Made by a program: the position numbers and the translations under genes. From contig NC_089852.1 in the NCBI RefSeq assembly GCF_036373705.1, positions 38,002,207 through 38,066,206 on the forward strand: a stretch of DNA of 64,000 bases. The letters run 5' to 3'. This document shows, piece after piece, positions 50,101 to 64,000 of the stretch. The notes beneath the pieces were generated by a model. That model was not told where the DNA came from, ran no database searches, and worked only from the letters and a program-made list of their open reading frames with translations. This DNA is from Amia ocellicauda (Eukaryota; Chordata; Actinopteri; Amiiformes; Amiidae). Position 1 is the stretch's first letter, and every line of letters begins with the position of its first letter.

Positions 50101-53100
50101 GAAAAAACACAAACCGTTATACACAAATGGTCCAATTAACAGCACTGTTTAAAGGAATAATGTATACAATCAATACAATCACAGGGTACACTGCTTTATC
50201 TCTTACCTTGCAGGCCACTTCCACTAACTGCAGTCTGAGGGCTTGGCTCTCTGGAAGCTGGGTGCCAATGACAAGAAGAGTGTCCAGCAACTGTGCAAGC
50301 ACCTGGTGCGATTCTGTTTCCAATGATAACAAAAAGAGGCAGGGAATCAACATCGGCCCATCAGCGACAGAACAGTGACAGAACAACAGAGCTGTGGGAG
50401 AAGAGAGGTCAGCTAGTCACAGACCACATTCCACCACCTCAGCCAACAGTAGTACATGTTTTAACACTAGAAGCGCAGAGCCGGTCAATTTGACCGATTT
50501 GGTTATTAAAATTTGAATAACTCCGTGTTCCTAAATACACTGTGCATACCAGTTCGTGACTTTTCCAAACTATATGTATTAAACATGCCTAAAGCGTTTT
50601 AGCTGGATAAACGCGAAAATAAGTTATAAACACATTTACCTAGAATAGCCAAAATCTGGTTATTTTGACCGGTCATTTAAATACATAATAACTCAAATAT
50701 AACGCATAATCCTGCTTTCCTTTTACAATACAGTCAGTCTGGCGCTACAGTGGCGATTTCTACCTGTCTACAGTCTGTCTTGTGCTTGAAAAACAGACGC
50801 ATTGTACAGCATTACAGGTGTTTTCTTACAGCTGTATTCAGATTGAGTGCATACAGTGATTACCCGCAAATAAACATGGATTGGAAAAGGAGACTGAAGA
50901 GAGCGCGTTTTGAAAATGCTGTGTATATGAACATGACTGATTCAGGGGCATCAGTGATATTGGGAATGACTGGGAATGATAATTTGTGGTTTTGTGCCAG
51001 TGTTGTGAACACATTGTGAGTGAAACGCCAGGTCCAAATGGCACCGAGTGCTTTTACTCTATTGATCAATACACGATTGCTGCTGCACGTAGTACAGAGT
51101 GCAATAGCGCAGACACATCGCACACAAAATAATGATTCCTGGACATTATCAGTGGAAGAGCATTTATTGCAATGCTATATTTTCGTGGAGTAAAAGTGTT
51201 CATCTGGAGAGGCTGTCAAATTGCAGTGTGGGGTACGAGCTCATGCAGAGAAAGCGCAGAAACGTGTCCTGTGTGGACTGTACTGAGCTCTCAGGTATGC
51301 AGGCTATATATATAGTAAATTGCTTCTTGAAATACAAAGCTACACTGACTAAAAGCAGTGTATGTTGAAAACAAAGTTTACATGATGTTGAAAATGTTTA
51401 CTTTAGTATACAATTATGTTTTGATAAATGCAAGTTATTTTTGAACTATAAAATATTGCTTTTGAGCATTATTCCAATATTTATGTTTACACTTTTTTAA
51501 TTCTCTTATTGTATGCCATTTTTGAACTTTTTGCTTATTGTAGACTATATAGATATTCATGTTTTGACTGCAGTGTGCGTGTTTAGAAAAAAGTGCATTG
51601 TTATTTAAAACAATAATATTACTGTTTTATGATCATATTTCAATTTAAATACTACATTTGTGCTATGTAAATGTTGGCTTTGAAGTTCATGAATAAAACT
51701 TCTGAGTTGTATACGATGGTTTGCCTTTGATTGTCATATTGCAGCTGTTAAAGAGCTGTTGGTTAAAAGGACTGGCTATGGCGCTTGAAGGTAGTTCTAA
51801 ATGTCGGCACTTCTAGTGTTAAAGACACATTGTGATAAAGAAGTTAAATCACTTACTTTCATTGTTGAGAGTGTTAATGGCATCATCCACTATGCAGTCT
51901 GGAGAAAACCCCTCAGTTTTGGAGAGCAAACCCAGCAGAGAAGCAATCTTCAGCCTTACAGAGCTGTCCGTCTCCTTCAGGTCAAAAGCAAATTCTCCGT
52001 CATTTTATTTAGAATTGAAAAGCCAAACTTGGAAGAATTAAACCATTAACTTGTTATTACTGGTTAAACATATCCTATAAAATCATATGTGCATTACATT
52101 TATCCCTATTTCTGCACATCTGGTCCAGCTGATTATGTGGGCACTCCATTCTGTTCTATTCAGCCACAATAGTTTGATACCAGTTCTTCAATGAGTTTAT
52201 TAATTGTTACTTATGTGAAATAACTACAATGTTTACTCATCAAAAAAAATAAAAGGCTTTCAAAGCATGGTAGCTAATGTCTGTAGGAGGGATTATGATG
52301 GGGGGACATAATCACACACAGTGATCTACACACACTCTTTTGTGGTCCTTTACCTTGTAGTAATACTCCAGGAGGATGCGCACCACCCCTTCCACACTCT
52401 CAGCCTCAACGGGTTTGCGGGCGAAATGCAGGAGGTACTGTAGGGCATCAGTGGGGTTGCTGGCCTTGCACAGGTCAATATGGAGGGCGGCCGACTTGCT
52501 GGGCTTGGTCAATCGCAGCTTCTTAGCTGGAAGCTCTTCATGCTGGTGTATCTGAGACCAGAAGGAAAATATTGCCTAACGTTTACTTCTTCATGCTTTT
52601 TAAAATAGTAAAATGCACCCCTGTGTAACATGTTTGCATTTAACTTATCCTGTAAATGCAACCCCTCCTAAATAATTGTAGCCTATATTATATAATTATT
52701 TTGTCAGTGGAAAGAGAGTAGCAATATGCTGCAGTACACACACAAATAATTCAAATCACCACGGTTCAAATTGTATAGGACTACATAGATTATTCACATG
52801 GTAAACTGAGCAACTTGTCTTTATAGTATACTGTCATAAATACCTGTAGGCTAAGTAAATACAGAGGGGAAACACTTATTTTCAGATCTTATTTCTTTGA
52901 AGAGATATACGTCAGATTTTTAACTTCCACTTGACATACTTTTCATTTTCTGCAACATAACCAAGGAATAATGAACAACCTAATTTTAATATTAATAATA
53001 TACCAGACGTATGGGTATATATAGAGACAAAATTACACCGCCATGAATACTTGTGTATAAAGTACACCTGTACAAAAATGTTTAATACTCAATCCCACCA

Positions 53101-53423
53101 CAAATGCATTCAAAATAAATGTTTATTTTATACAGCATTGACTGTTAAGTAAATAAACGTATATTTGGATAACAACAGGAATGAAGCGAAACAGCAGAAC
53201 GGGCCAAAGGCTTTCGGGACATTTTCCTGATGTATTTACCCGCCGACGAGGCTCTATCTACGGCTACACAAACCTGCCCAGCTTGTGCTTTTTCCAGAGC
53301 GCTAGAAAAGACATGAAATATTAAGACCCATAATCTGTGTGTTTTACAAAGTATGTAGAAAGTACTTACCTGAACAACTTTGGAAAATTCTTCATAAACT
53401 CTCTTTTTTAAATGCGCTGCCAT
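42859..53423 (-). CDS. ints4: Integrator complex subunit 4 (968 residues, 23 exons)
   Basis: Exons on the minus strand: 53370-53423, 52354-52551, 51857-51974, 50207-50313, 49818-50003, 49663-49713, 49378-49466, 48862-48982, 48709-48780, 48217-48391, 47574-47779, 47328-47470, 47087-47202, 46798-46931, 46360-46517, 45568-45661, 45336-45416, 44867-44997, 44435-44494, 44177-44336, 43895-44038, 43431-43551 and 42859-43046. The frame is kept at all 22 junctions. The product runs from [18 protein letters not shown] to [17 protein letters not shown], close to human INTS4 (963 residues). The N-terminal two thirds are HEAT repeats (e.g. [43 protein letters not shown]). The C-terminal part in this family binds the INTS9/INTS11 nuclease heterodimer for snRNA and promoter-proximal RNA cleavage in the nucleus. 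The intron after exon 18 is GC-AG. Exon 3 has a weak acceptor tract. Confidence 0.97.
44074..44102. repeat. (TG)n microsatellite in an ints4 intron
   Basis: About 14 TG units between the exons at 43895-44038 and 44177-44336. Confidence 0.95.
45057..45083. repeat. (CA)n microsatellite in an ints4 intron
   Basis: About 13 CA units, 60 bases upstream (minus sense) of the exon at 44867-44997. Confidence 0.95.
45893..46216. mobile_element. hAT-like MITE in an ints4 intron
   Basis: The left end, CAGTGGTCTCCAACCCTGG, and the inverted right end, CTGTGGTCTCCAACCCTGG, match almost perfectly over about 25 bases. The interior is AT-rich and non-coding. No clear 8-base target duplication remains. It is related in style to the copy at 9810-10105. 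Confidence 0.75.
47785..47809. repeat. (CA)n microsatellite forming an ints4 acceptor tract
   Basis: On the transcribed strand it is a (TG)n run followed only by CGCAG before the exon at 47574-47779. The repeat therefore occupies the place of the polypyrimidine tract. Confidence 0.9.
50461..51822. mobile_element. piggyBac-like non-autonomous transposon in ints4 intron 3
   Basis: The element is bounded by TTAA at 50461-50464 and 51819-51822, the target site duplicated by piggyBac. The ends read inward as CACTAGAAGC (left) and, inverted, CACTAGAAGTGCC (right). The left subterminal region holds a GGTCAATTTGACC palindrome and a second TTTTGACCGGTC block, with repeated AATAACTC. The 1.35-kb interior contains open frames of 89 (50750-51019) and 78 codons (51132-51368), without a recognisable DDD transposase, so it is probably non-autonomous. 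It makes up most of the intron and lies 34 bases from the exon 3 donor. Confidence 0.85.
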
Positions 53424-54308
53424 TGTTTAGGTACAGGACAAGGCGAACGTACTCTGCCCGTCATTCATCAAACGCGTTTTGTAATGACATTCAGGTCCCA
53501 ACCGGTTTGTCTCTTTAGGCTGCCGTAGTGCTGTGTAGCATACAGATACTATAATCTCTATACACTCAATTTAAATTGCGTTATATATTCCCTCTCCTGT
53601 ATACGTTTTCCATATAATTCAAGTTAGCAGCAATATAAATCCTAAAGATTTATATTGTTTTTCCATTTTACTGTGACTTCCTCCACTGAGGAGGCTTTAA
53701 TCTCCCACCGTGTGCATCTTTTGGAAACACTCCCTTATTACTTTTTAAGTGGTCCTTAAAAGTGGAGCCTCCAGGCTTGTGTGCCTGTGTGAGGCCAGGC
53801 TGCCCAGCCCTGCACAGCTTGTACATCACAGAGGTGTGTTATGGCCGGGGGTTGTGGGTTTTGTTTTATACTTCTGCTGGGAAATAAGGGTCTAAGGTGA
53901 CACAAAAGGAAAAAAGATTGGGATAAAAATTAATTCAGCCAAAAATGTGCCTGGACATAAACTTCCCTAAGGACCACATTCTGTATCTAGTGGTCTTGCC
54001 TTTGAAAACTAGACCAATGGGGCAATGGGGTATGTGATGGTGAACTCAGCACATAGATCTATTTAACTTAGCTTAGTTTTTTTATACATAAATAAACCTG
54101 TCTGTTGTTGAATACCCCCTTTTAATAACAAGTTTGTTTGATCTGTCACCCGTGAGACATATAGTGTGTATGTTTTAAAATATTACACTTGTAATCCACA
54201 CTACTGGGTACTCAAATAAAATTACATGTGTGCGTGTGTATTCAGGTTGTGTGTGAATTCAAAGATTTACAGGCATTGCTTCAAGCATTTTGAATTTAAA
54301 ATATATAT
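53424..54308. other. ints4 promoter side and intergenic stretch to kctd14
   Basis: The first roughly 100 bases upstream of the ints4 start are moderately GC-rich with CG dinucleotides (CAAACGCGTT) and probably hold its promoter. The rest, up to the kctd14 3' end, is AT-rich, and I recognise nothing in it. Confidence 0.45.
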
Positions 54309-54314
54309 TTTATT
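54309..54314 (-). terminator. Candidate polyadenylation signal of kctd14
   Basis: AATAAA on the minus strand, about 550 bases downstream of the kctd14 stop. Another TTTATT (minus AATAAA) near 54376 is an equal alternative. Confidence 0.35.
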
Positions 54315-54866
54315 AAATTGATTAAATACAAATCACTACATACATCTGTATTTCTTTTCTTTTTAATAGTTCATTTTTTATTATAAATTACAATATTACA
54401 CTCTTAAATCACCAGCATACACAAAACATCTTAGTTATAGCCACAATGTAGGACTTTTACCTTTTCAAAGAAAAATGAATCATACATTTCAGTAGTTAGT
54501 TTAAAAAAAAAACAACAACAACATTTAATTGGATAAATTGTGATGGTCAACTTGAAATCTTTGGCATGAAAAGAAAAATAAATACAGCCTTGTGGTCTAG
54601 TTTCGATGCATTGTGCATTTGTTTTTTAATGGATTTATGGACGTTTTCTGTAAGGAAATGTAACAATGTTAATCACTTGTTTTGATTTGACAATATTGGC
54701 TTTGACATGGAGTAGCCTAACACCAGTTGATAGCCAGACAATTAAAATCATGCACTAATAGAAAACTTTTAAACTAAAAAGGAAGTCCAATAAGCAGTCT
54801 ATACCTTCATCATAGACCCTGCTTAGCATTTATTAAAACACGGATGATGTGTATATTACCATAGCT

Positions 54867-57208
54867 TTACCACCAAGTGAACAGGAATTTGTAAAAGAAG
54901 TCGTAGCTTTTGAAACGGAAGCCCTTGTCTGCAGTGTGTGGCTGATAGCTGATCTTATAGCCCTTGGCCTCGATGTCCATTTTGATACAGTCCAGCAGGT
55001 CCGCGATGCTGGGAGTTGCTTTCCACGGCCCGAACCTCACCACTGACTCTTTGTCAGAGTCAAGGCTGTTGATGGCGTCGTTGTAGCGAGACGAATCCTC
55101 CTCTGTTCTCAGAACGCACACGATGACCGTGGACTGCCGAGCGGCTACAGCCTCCGCACGGGCTATTCTGATGATCACCTCCAGGTTTTCCTGGTAATTG
55201 GGGACCCTGGCCAGGAACTGTTGCCTGCCAACGACTTCCCCAAATATCTGCGGGGAGTCCTCCAGCTGCTTGATGAGGGGCTCGATGTCGTAGAAGAGAG
55301 CTTCCTTGTACACCTCTGTCACGCTCTCACTGGGCAGCCTCTGAGTGCGCAGGAAGTCCAGGATGTGTCTGAAGTGCGTCCCATCGCGGTCAATGAAGAA
55401 GCGGCCCTCTGTGTCTTTCCTCAGCTTGGGCTCCCCATTGAACATCTCAGCCAGCTTGGATCTGGGATACTTCCTGAGCGTGCTCAGAGATGTGCTGTAG
55501 AACTGGCCCCCGATGTTCAGCTCTACAATGGGGGATTGCTGGGAATCCAAAGGAAAGGGGAAACCAGTTAAGGAACCAAGGCCTGTTCTGTACACCTGAT
55601 AGTTGAAGAGTCATAGATCATAATACTTTTTCCCTGATACTAAAGTAAGCCTGAAAAGTAGAGCAACTTAGAAGATGTAGTGCAAAAGAAGAAATGTAGA
55701 TATCTTCAGCTGATAACAGCTTTGACAGGTGTAGTGTACTAATGCATTAGTTTTCATTGATAAGCTGCTCTGTAGTCTTAAGGAAAGGTCTAGGTAGGGT
55801 GTGGTGCATTCCTTGTCTATGATTCAATAACTCTTAAACTGATAGGCAAACTCAGTGTACTTCACTCTACGGTAGATCTGTTCTTTCTTATTTGAATAAA
55901 ACAACCAATTAACTGTCCACAATAGCATCTCTTCAGATGCATGGTGTAAAAAAGGTCTAATCTGAATTATGGTCACTTAATAGAATATCATATTGACATA
56001 CATATAATAAATATAGGGTTGCCATCCACACCCAACTACTCAAACAGACTCTGTATGCATCTCCATTTACAACGGGGGCATTCTTCACTTTTTCTATATA
56101 CTTTTGTTCTCATGCAAACAAGCCAATTCGTTATATAAATTTTAAGACTTGTCATAGTCAGTGATATATACTGAATCTGATTTCTATTAAAATGTATATA
56201 TGTATTAAGTATGGAACATATGGCACTGTATGGAAATAAACAATTGAGTAGGCTATATCCCGAAGGATACAGAATATATCTGTGTAGCCTGCACTAGCAA
56301 CTAAACAATTATATGGCAAGCATGGGAGCCTATTAATCACTTTAAAACCTCCCAGACCACAAATCTGACTTCAAAAGTGGAGTATCCAAACTCTAGGACG
56401 GGTTAGGGTGGCTGGCCTTTAGCTCTGCCTTTACAATCCTGCGGAAAACACAGGCGTGGTGCAATCTGACTGGTAAAAACATGCAGTCGATCAAAAATGG
56501 TCAGGAATACTGACAAGTGTCACCTCTGTGTAACCTCTATGAATGTTATTTTTTTTGTATTATAAGAATGTCATCGTTTCAATTGCAATTATTATGTAAA
56601 TTATTTTTCAAAACAAGTTCACCCCGTATGAAAAGTCATATGAAGATGATGTTATCCACTTCAGAGGCACGTATGTAAACTAAGGCAGGCTGACAGGCTA
56701 CATGACATGTGAACGTAAAACAAACAATTCCGTCTTTGAAAGACGTCTCATAGTGGGTAACAATGTACTCTACAGTCATACGAATAGTTTACTGATGCAT
56801 TTTAAACGTCATGTCTCGTACCTTATGCTTTCCGACATGCTTGACCAACTCTATGGAAATCACCCTAAATTAAAACCTGGATCATCGGAACTAAGACGGA
56901 AGTATGTTCCTCAGTAAAAACAACACGTGTTTCCATTGGATCTGTCCTCTTATTACTGCTGTTGCACTTCTGAAAACCCGCATACACTGTCCTAGTAAAC
57001 CTCTCGTAGAAAACTGTTATTATGAACATAACTGTACTCTTGAGTTAGTGTCGCAAACTCTGGATAGAAACAATGCATTTGGGATGCTGTTGCAACAAAC
57101 ATAAGGTGACAGAAAACAGCCCGAAACCGTCGATGCGTTTATACTTACAAAGTGTAAATTAGTAGTGCATTGCTTTCGCGGAGACCTGTTGTAGTCGGAG
57201 AGACTCAT
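54867..57208 (-). CDS. kctd14: BTB/POZ domain protein KCTD14 (243 residues, two exons)
   Basis: Exon 1 is 57149-57208 (MSLSDYNRSPRKQCTTNLHF) and exon 2 is 54867-55538, joined in phase 0 across a 1.6-kb GT-AG intron. After a short non-conserved N-terminus the potassium-channel-type tetramerisation (BTB/T1) domain spans about residues 21-120: SPIVELNIGGQFYSTSLSTLRKYPRSKLAEMFNG, then FFIDRDGTHFRHILDFLRT. The C-terminal part (QIFGEVVGRQQFLARVPNYQENLEVIIRIARAEA to KFLFTWW) matches the KCTD14 type, whereas KCTD21, also in the human neighbourhood, has a quite different C-terminus. Many KCTD proteins act as cullin-3 substrate adaptors; for KCTD14 this is not established. The neighbour in human, NDUFC2, is not seen here. 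Confidence 0.92.
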
Positions 57209-58869
57209 TTTCGGTGCTCACCCGCTCGGCCACCGTACTTTCCTCAGCTGCCTGCGAGCGGTGCGGGAGTATCGGCGCGCCGGGCGGAGCAGCTGCGGGG
57301 GCGGACTCATGAGCAAGAGAAACCGCCCCTGGCCTTGCGAGCACAACAAACCCCGAAGAGCCTCCTTTAACCAGGTTAGACGTTGCCTTTTATTTAACTG
57401 TCCACTTTGTGTGTCAGTTTAGTGTTGGTAAAACCATGTAAATTACCTTGGATAAATGAGGGCGTCTACTCAATGACGTCATGATGGATGCTCAGCACTG
57501 TGGGGACTGTAAATGTAAATACCACTTCGTTATACATTTAACGGGATAAATACCAAGCTTTGGTCTTAATTACCACCCCAAAGCTTTCCATACATGATTG
57601 GATGAATACCGAGACATCCTTCATCAAGTCGCGTTTCCAGTTTCCAGAGGATGGGCAGTTATAATCCCACCTTTTTGAAATGGTGCGATTTTATATTTTA
57701 ACTAAAGCCCCTTGCCATAAAATGTAAATCAAAGCTGGCACTACTCATTGAAATTGAGGGTCATGCAGCATGGATGTGTGCAACTCTGAACAGTATGCCA
57801 TTACTCATTAGTAGGCTCTTTAGTCCCAGTTCTGTAGCATGAATCAAGTTGAAAACACAAAGTGTAAAATGTCTTACACCCCTATACACACACTTTGGAA
57901 ATCATGACTAACTAAACAAACTTTGCAATGATTTCTACCGGTTCTGTATTTACACTGGGTTTAATTGATAGGTTTCTCCGAGTCAGTGCCATTCATGTCA
58001 ACGCCTTGATATTGTGAGCGGAGTCACTTTCCTGGCACAAGCATGTGACCCCAAGATCCGAGCGCAGGGAGAGCTGCGTCCCACCCGGCCCTCGCACCTC
58101 CACCGCAGCGCTCGAGTTTCCGGCCGGTCCCGACTGCACATGCCCCTTTCCAACATCATTGTGCATTAGCAATATACCCTGTTGCTTAGATTTAGTACAT
58201 TCATTTGACAAAGTACAAAAATAAAACGTTTAATTAGATTTTGACACTTGGAGACCTGAAATGCACGATTCCGAGTCATTTCTAAGTTGAAAAATCTCCA
58301 TGAAATCCGGGTAAATTTGGACTCAGACATATCTTTGCTTCACAATCGCACATCAACCGATATAATACAGCAAACTAGACGTGGTTCCGGTGCTTGTCAG
58401 TCTCAGATGTGTGCCGGTGGGTCTGTATTGAAACGGGTGAGGAGCTCAGCTCTGTGTGCTGCCAGAAACACACGTCTGCACTGGATACAAGCGCTTTCCA
58501 GCACTGATGCAGGAGTTTCTAGGTGAACAAGCTTTCAATTTTCAATTACGAAAATCAAGCTTGGCTTTTAAGATCTCTCATACCCTATTTCATTGTGAAA
58601 AAGCAACATTTTTATACAAAACCGAACAGCAAACATTAAACCGATATGCTCAGTATACAGTCCATAGAGCTTTACACAGGAAAACAGCTGATGGACATTT
58701 GACTTTAATAGTGCAGCTTTCATATTGTTCCAGGCATTTTGCAACAAGATCAATATATTAATTTGACAAGTTTGTACACTACAAAGCTATCACCCACCGA
58801 TAAACAGATCCCCAATTCTACAATCTGTAATTCTCTCCATTAAAAAAAAAAAAGAAAGCCAGGGAATGT
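57209..58869. other. kctd14 promoter and intergenic stretch to rps3
   Basis: A GC-rich patch at about 57210-57310 upstream of kctd14 exon 1 is probably its promoter; a perfect CRE, TGACGTCA, lies at 57474-57481. A second isolated GC-rich, CpG-containing patch is at about 58010-58145. I see no coding exon, and in particular nothing like ndufc2. Confidence 0.45.
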
Positions 58870-58941
58870 CTTTTACTGTTTTATTGAAATTTTATACAGT
58901 TTATCCCCCGAGGACTTCCATCTTCAGGTGTCGATGGAAAC
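58870..58941 (-). other. Last, non-coding exon of rps3 with polyadenylation signal
   Basis: The acceptor CTTGCAG lies just right of 58941 on the minus strand. The exon contains AATAAA at 58885-58880 and probably ends about 12-20 bases later. The splice that leads to it is only two bases after the rps3 stop codon, so the exon is entirely 3' UTR. Confidence 0.7.
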
Positions 58942-59050
58942 CTGCAAGAGAGAACGCAGTTAAATACATGACCATGTGAACTACTTTATTTCAAATGCAT
59001 TCCTGCATATTTTAATCACTTCAATCATTTCAAATTAAAGCTTTGAAAAC

Positions 59051-59197
59051 CCCTCTCAGACAAATGCCTCTATGTCTTCAATTAATAAACACTCTGCTCT
59101 GGGGCCTGAACTCAGAGACACAGAACGTGCCCCTGAACCAAAACCCCAGAGTCAGGCCGTGTCCTGTTCCGACTCGTCATCGTATCATCACTGAAGG
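59051..59197 (-). ncRNA. SNORD15: U15 box C/D snoRNA, copy A (rps3 intron 6)
   Basis: Minus strand. The 5' end CCCTTCAG is followed by box C (TGATGA, 59190-59185); the 3' end has box D (CTGA, 59059-59056) and GAGGG, which pairs with the 5' end as the terminal stem. The bases before box D (AGAGGCATTTGT) are the U15 guide for 2'-O-methylation in 28S rRNA. The length of about 147 fits U15, which is unusually long for a C/D snoRNA. It lies in the intron that follows the rps3 stop codon. Subfamily 1, nearly identical to copy B. Confidence 0.92.
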
Positions 59198-59203
59198 GAA
59201 CTA

Positions 59204-59210
59204 TATATAT

Positions 59211-59243
<33 letters not shown>
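59204..59243. repeat. (TA)n(CA)n microsatellite
   Basis: Directly upstream, on the transcribed strand, of U15 copy A in rps3 intron 6. Confidence 0.9.
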
Positions 59244-59244
<1 letters not shown>

Positions 59245-59379
59245 AATTGGACTTGCCAAATACAGGGTGAATTAATATTCTATTATACATACTATTGCAT
59301 AAGATTAACCACAGACTCGACAATGCCCAATCCTTGCCTCTGTAGGAGTCATATGTGCAGAATGATGTGATTCTCACCC

Positions 59380-63048
<3,669 letters not shown>

Positions 63049-63110
63049 CTTGCTTCGAGCCGCTGAAAGGAAAGGGAAATCGCTTCCGGCGGAAGTGCAT
63101 TTATAGCAGG
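63049..63110 (-). promoter_or_regulatory. rps3 core promoter: TATA box, ETS palindrome and 5' TOP tract
   Basis: On the minus strand, TATAAA at 63105-63100 is followed by the double ETS-type site CTTCCGCCGGAAG at about 63095-63083 and a pyrimidine tract TTTCCCTTTCCTTTC at about 63080-63066. The last is a 5' terminal oligopyrimidine start, the mark of mTOR-controlled ribosomal protein mRNAs. A start inside this tract gives a leader of about 25-30 bases before the ATG at 63048. Confidence 0.75.
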
Positions 63111-63399
63111 CGTGCCGCGCGGTGGATGGTAGTTGTAGTTTTTAGAGGAAGTGGCAAAACACTGAACTCATGTTTTTATTTCACTCATTTATCTGTGCAT
63201 TTCAGATATTTGTTGTAGTAATAAACATAACAGGTATTTATTCTATGCAGTCCATACAATGATTAATGTACTCGCCTTGTTAGGAGTGCATATTATAAGG
63301 CAGCTTTCATTTCAAAACGTGAAGATAACTTTCAACAGAATCATGGCTGCTGTAAATACGCTTCATTCAAGAAATGCAGATGAGGATTTGGGTGTCAGG

Positions 63400-63832
63400 A
63401 TACTCTGAAAATAGTGAAACCTTTAAGGAACAAGGAGTGTACCCCCAACACTTACTCAAAACACATCTTTTCAGACAGTACTTGTAATTTAGTAATTTAC
63501 TCTGCTGTAAGATAGCACTTATACAGTGTTTTATCATACTACTACTTGCGTTAATAGTATTCATAGTTATTTTGATTTGATTTGACTGTGACCTAACATC
63601 TTGTCTGCACTCATCAGCTTTTACAGTTGAGGATGTACGACCTCATATATTGTGTAAATTGGAAATTGTAAAATGTATTATGCTTTGAATTGCACTATTT
63701 TGTGAATTGGAATTTGTAATATGTTATGCCTTGAACTGCACTGTATTTTTGCACTTTGTATTGTGCTTATATTTTGTAAGTCGCCCTGGATAAGGGCATC
63801 TGCTAAGAAATTATTAATAGTAATAGTAATAG

Positions 63833-63867
<35 letters not shown>

Positions 63868-63880
63868 CTATTATTATTAA
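63400..63880 (+). mobile_element. Fish retroposon 3' end (SINE or LINE) with (TAA)n tail
   Basis: The block ends with TAAGTCGCCCTGGATAAGGG and CATCTGCTAAGAAA (about 63777-63810), a 3' tail shared by many fish non-LTR elements and their SINEs, followed by a TAA/ATT microsatellite to 63880. The upstream part (TCAAAACACATCTTTTCAGA...) fits the same class. No head or promoter is visible, so it is 5' truncated or its start is beyond my recognition. Confidence 0.65.
63812..63880. repeat. (TAA)n / (ATT)n microsatellite
   Basis: Trinucleotide run at the tail of the retroposon. It switches from TAG/TAA units to ATT units in its middle. Confidence 0.9.
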
Positions 63881-64000
63881 CAACAAACACCTTCTGGGGG
63901 TGATAGGTAGAAAAATACAGTTACAAAAAAATAAGGATTAATAATACTTATTCATAGCAATATATGCAAGGTTAAGAAAAATATTTTATTGTTAGTGTTT
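63881..64000. other. AT-rich end of window
   Basis: Nothing recognised in the last 120 bases. Confidence 0.5.

Noticed and set aside
54849-55571. Plus-strand open frames opposite kctd14
   Set aside because: Antisense shadows of the conserved KCTD14 exon 2.

Overview
This window is vertebrate nuclear DNA, most probably from a ray-finned fish. It holds multi-exon genes with GT-AG introns, CpG-rich promoters, many microsatellites and fish-type DNA transposons. These include a Tc1 element of a kind shared by many fishes, hAT-like and piggyBac-like non-autonomous elements, and a fish-type retroposon tail. The species cannot be fixed from the sequence. The style of the short inverted-repeat elements recalls gar, bowfin or sturgeon, but that is only an impression.

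Gene order from left to right: a CpG-island promoter and one non-coding exon of a leftward gene (perhaps pak1, by synteny, about 5.6-5.9 kb); aqp11 (+, three exons, 10.7-13.5 kb); clns1a (-, seven exons, 17.0-23.5 kb); rsf1 (-, sixteen coding exons, 28.2-39.8 kb, with a 3' UTR of about 4 kb); aamdc (+, three coding exons, 41.2-42.3 kb); ints4 (-, 23 exons, 42.9-53.4 kb); kctd14 (-, two exons, 54.9-57.2 kb); and rps3 (-, six coding exons plus a 3' UTR exon, 58.9-63.1 kb). Four introns of rps3 each carry a U15 (SNORD15) box C/D snoRNA. From memory, aqp11-clns1a-rsf1-aamdc-ints4-kctd14 is the block found on human 11q14; rps3 lies a few megabases away in human but next to kctd14 here. I rebuilt each coding sequence exon by exon on consensus splice sites, and reading frame was kept at every junction.

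The genes do not form one pathway. aqp11 encodes an intracellular channel, clns1a an snRNP assembly chaperone, rsf1 a chromatin remodelling subunit and ints4 an Integrator subunit (snRNA and mRNA 3' processing). rps3 encodes a 40S protein, and its introns host guides for 28S rRNA methylation. aamdc and kctd14 are poorly understood.

I found no wholly new biological system. The points most worth a second look are: four U15 copies in two sequence subfamilies; an NPS instead of NPC first pore box in aqp11; a possible in-frame 20-residue alternative 5' splice site in rsf1; stop codons placed on or beside the last junction in clns1a and rps3; a GC-AG intron and a (TG)n 3' splice site in ints4; and a piggyBac-like element that fills most of an ints4 intron.
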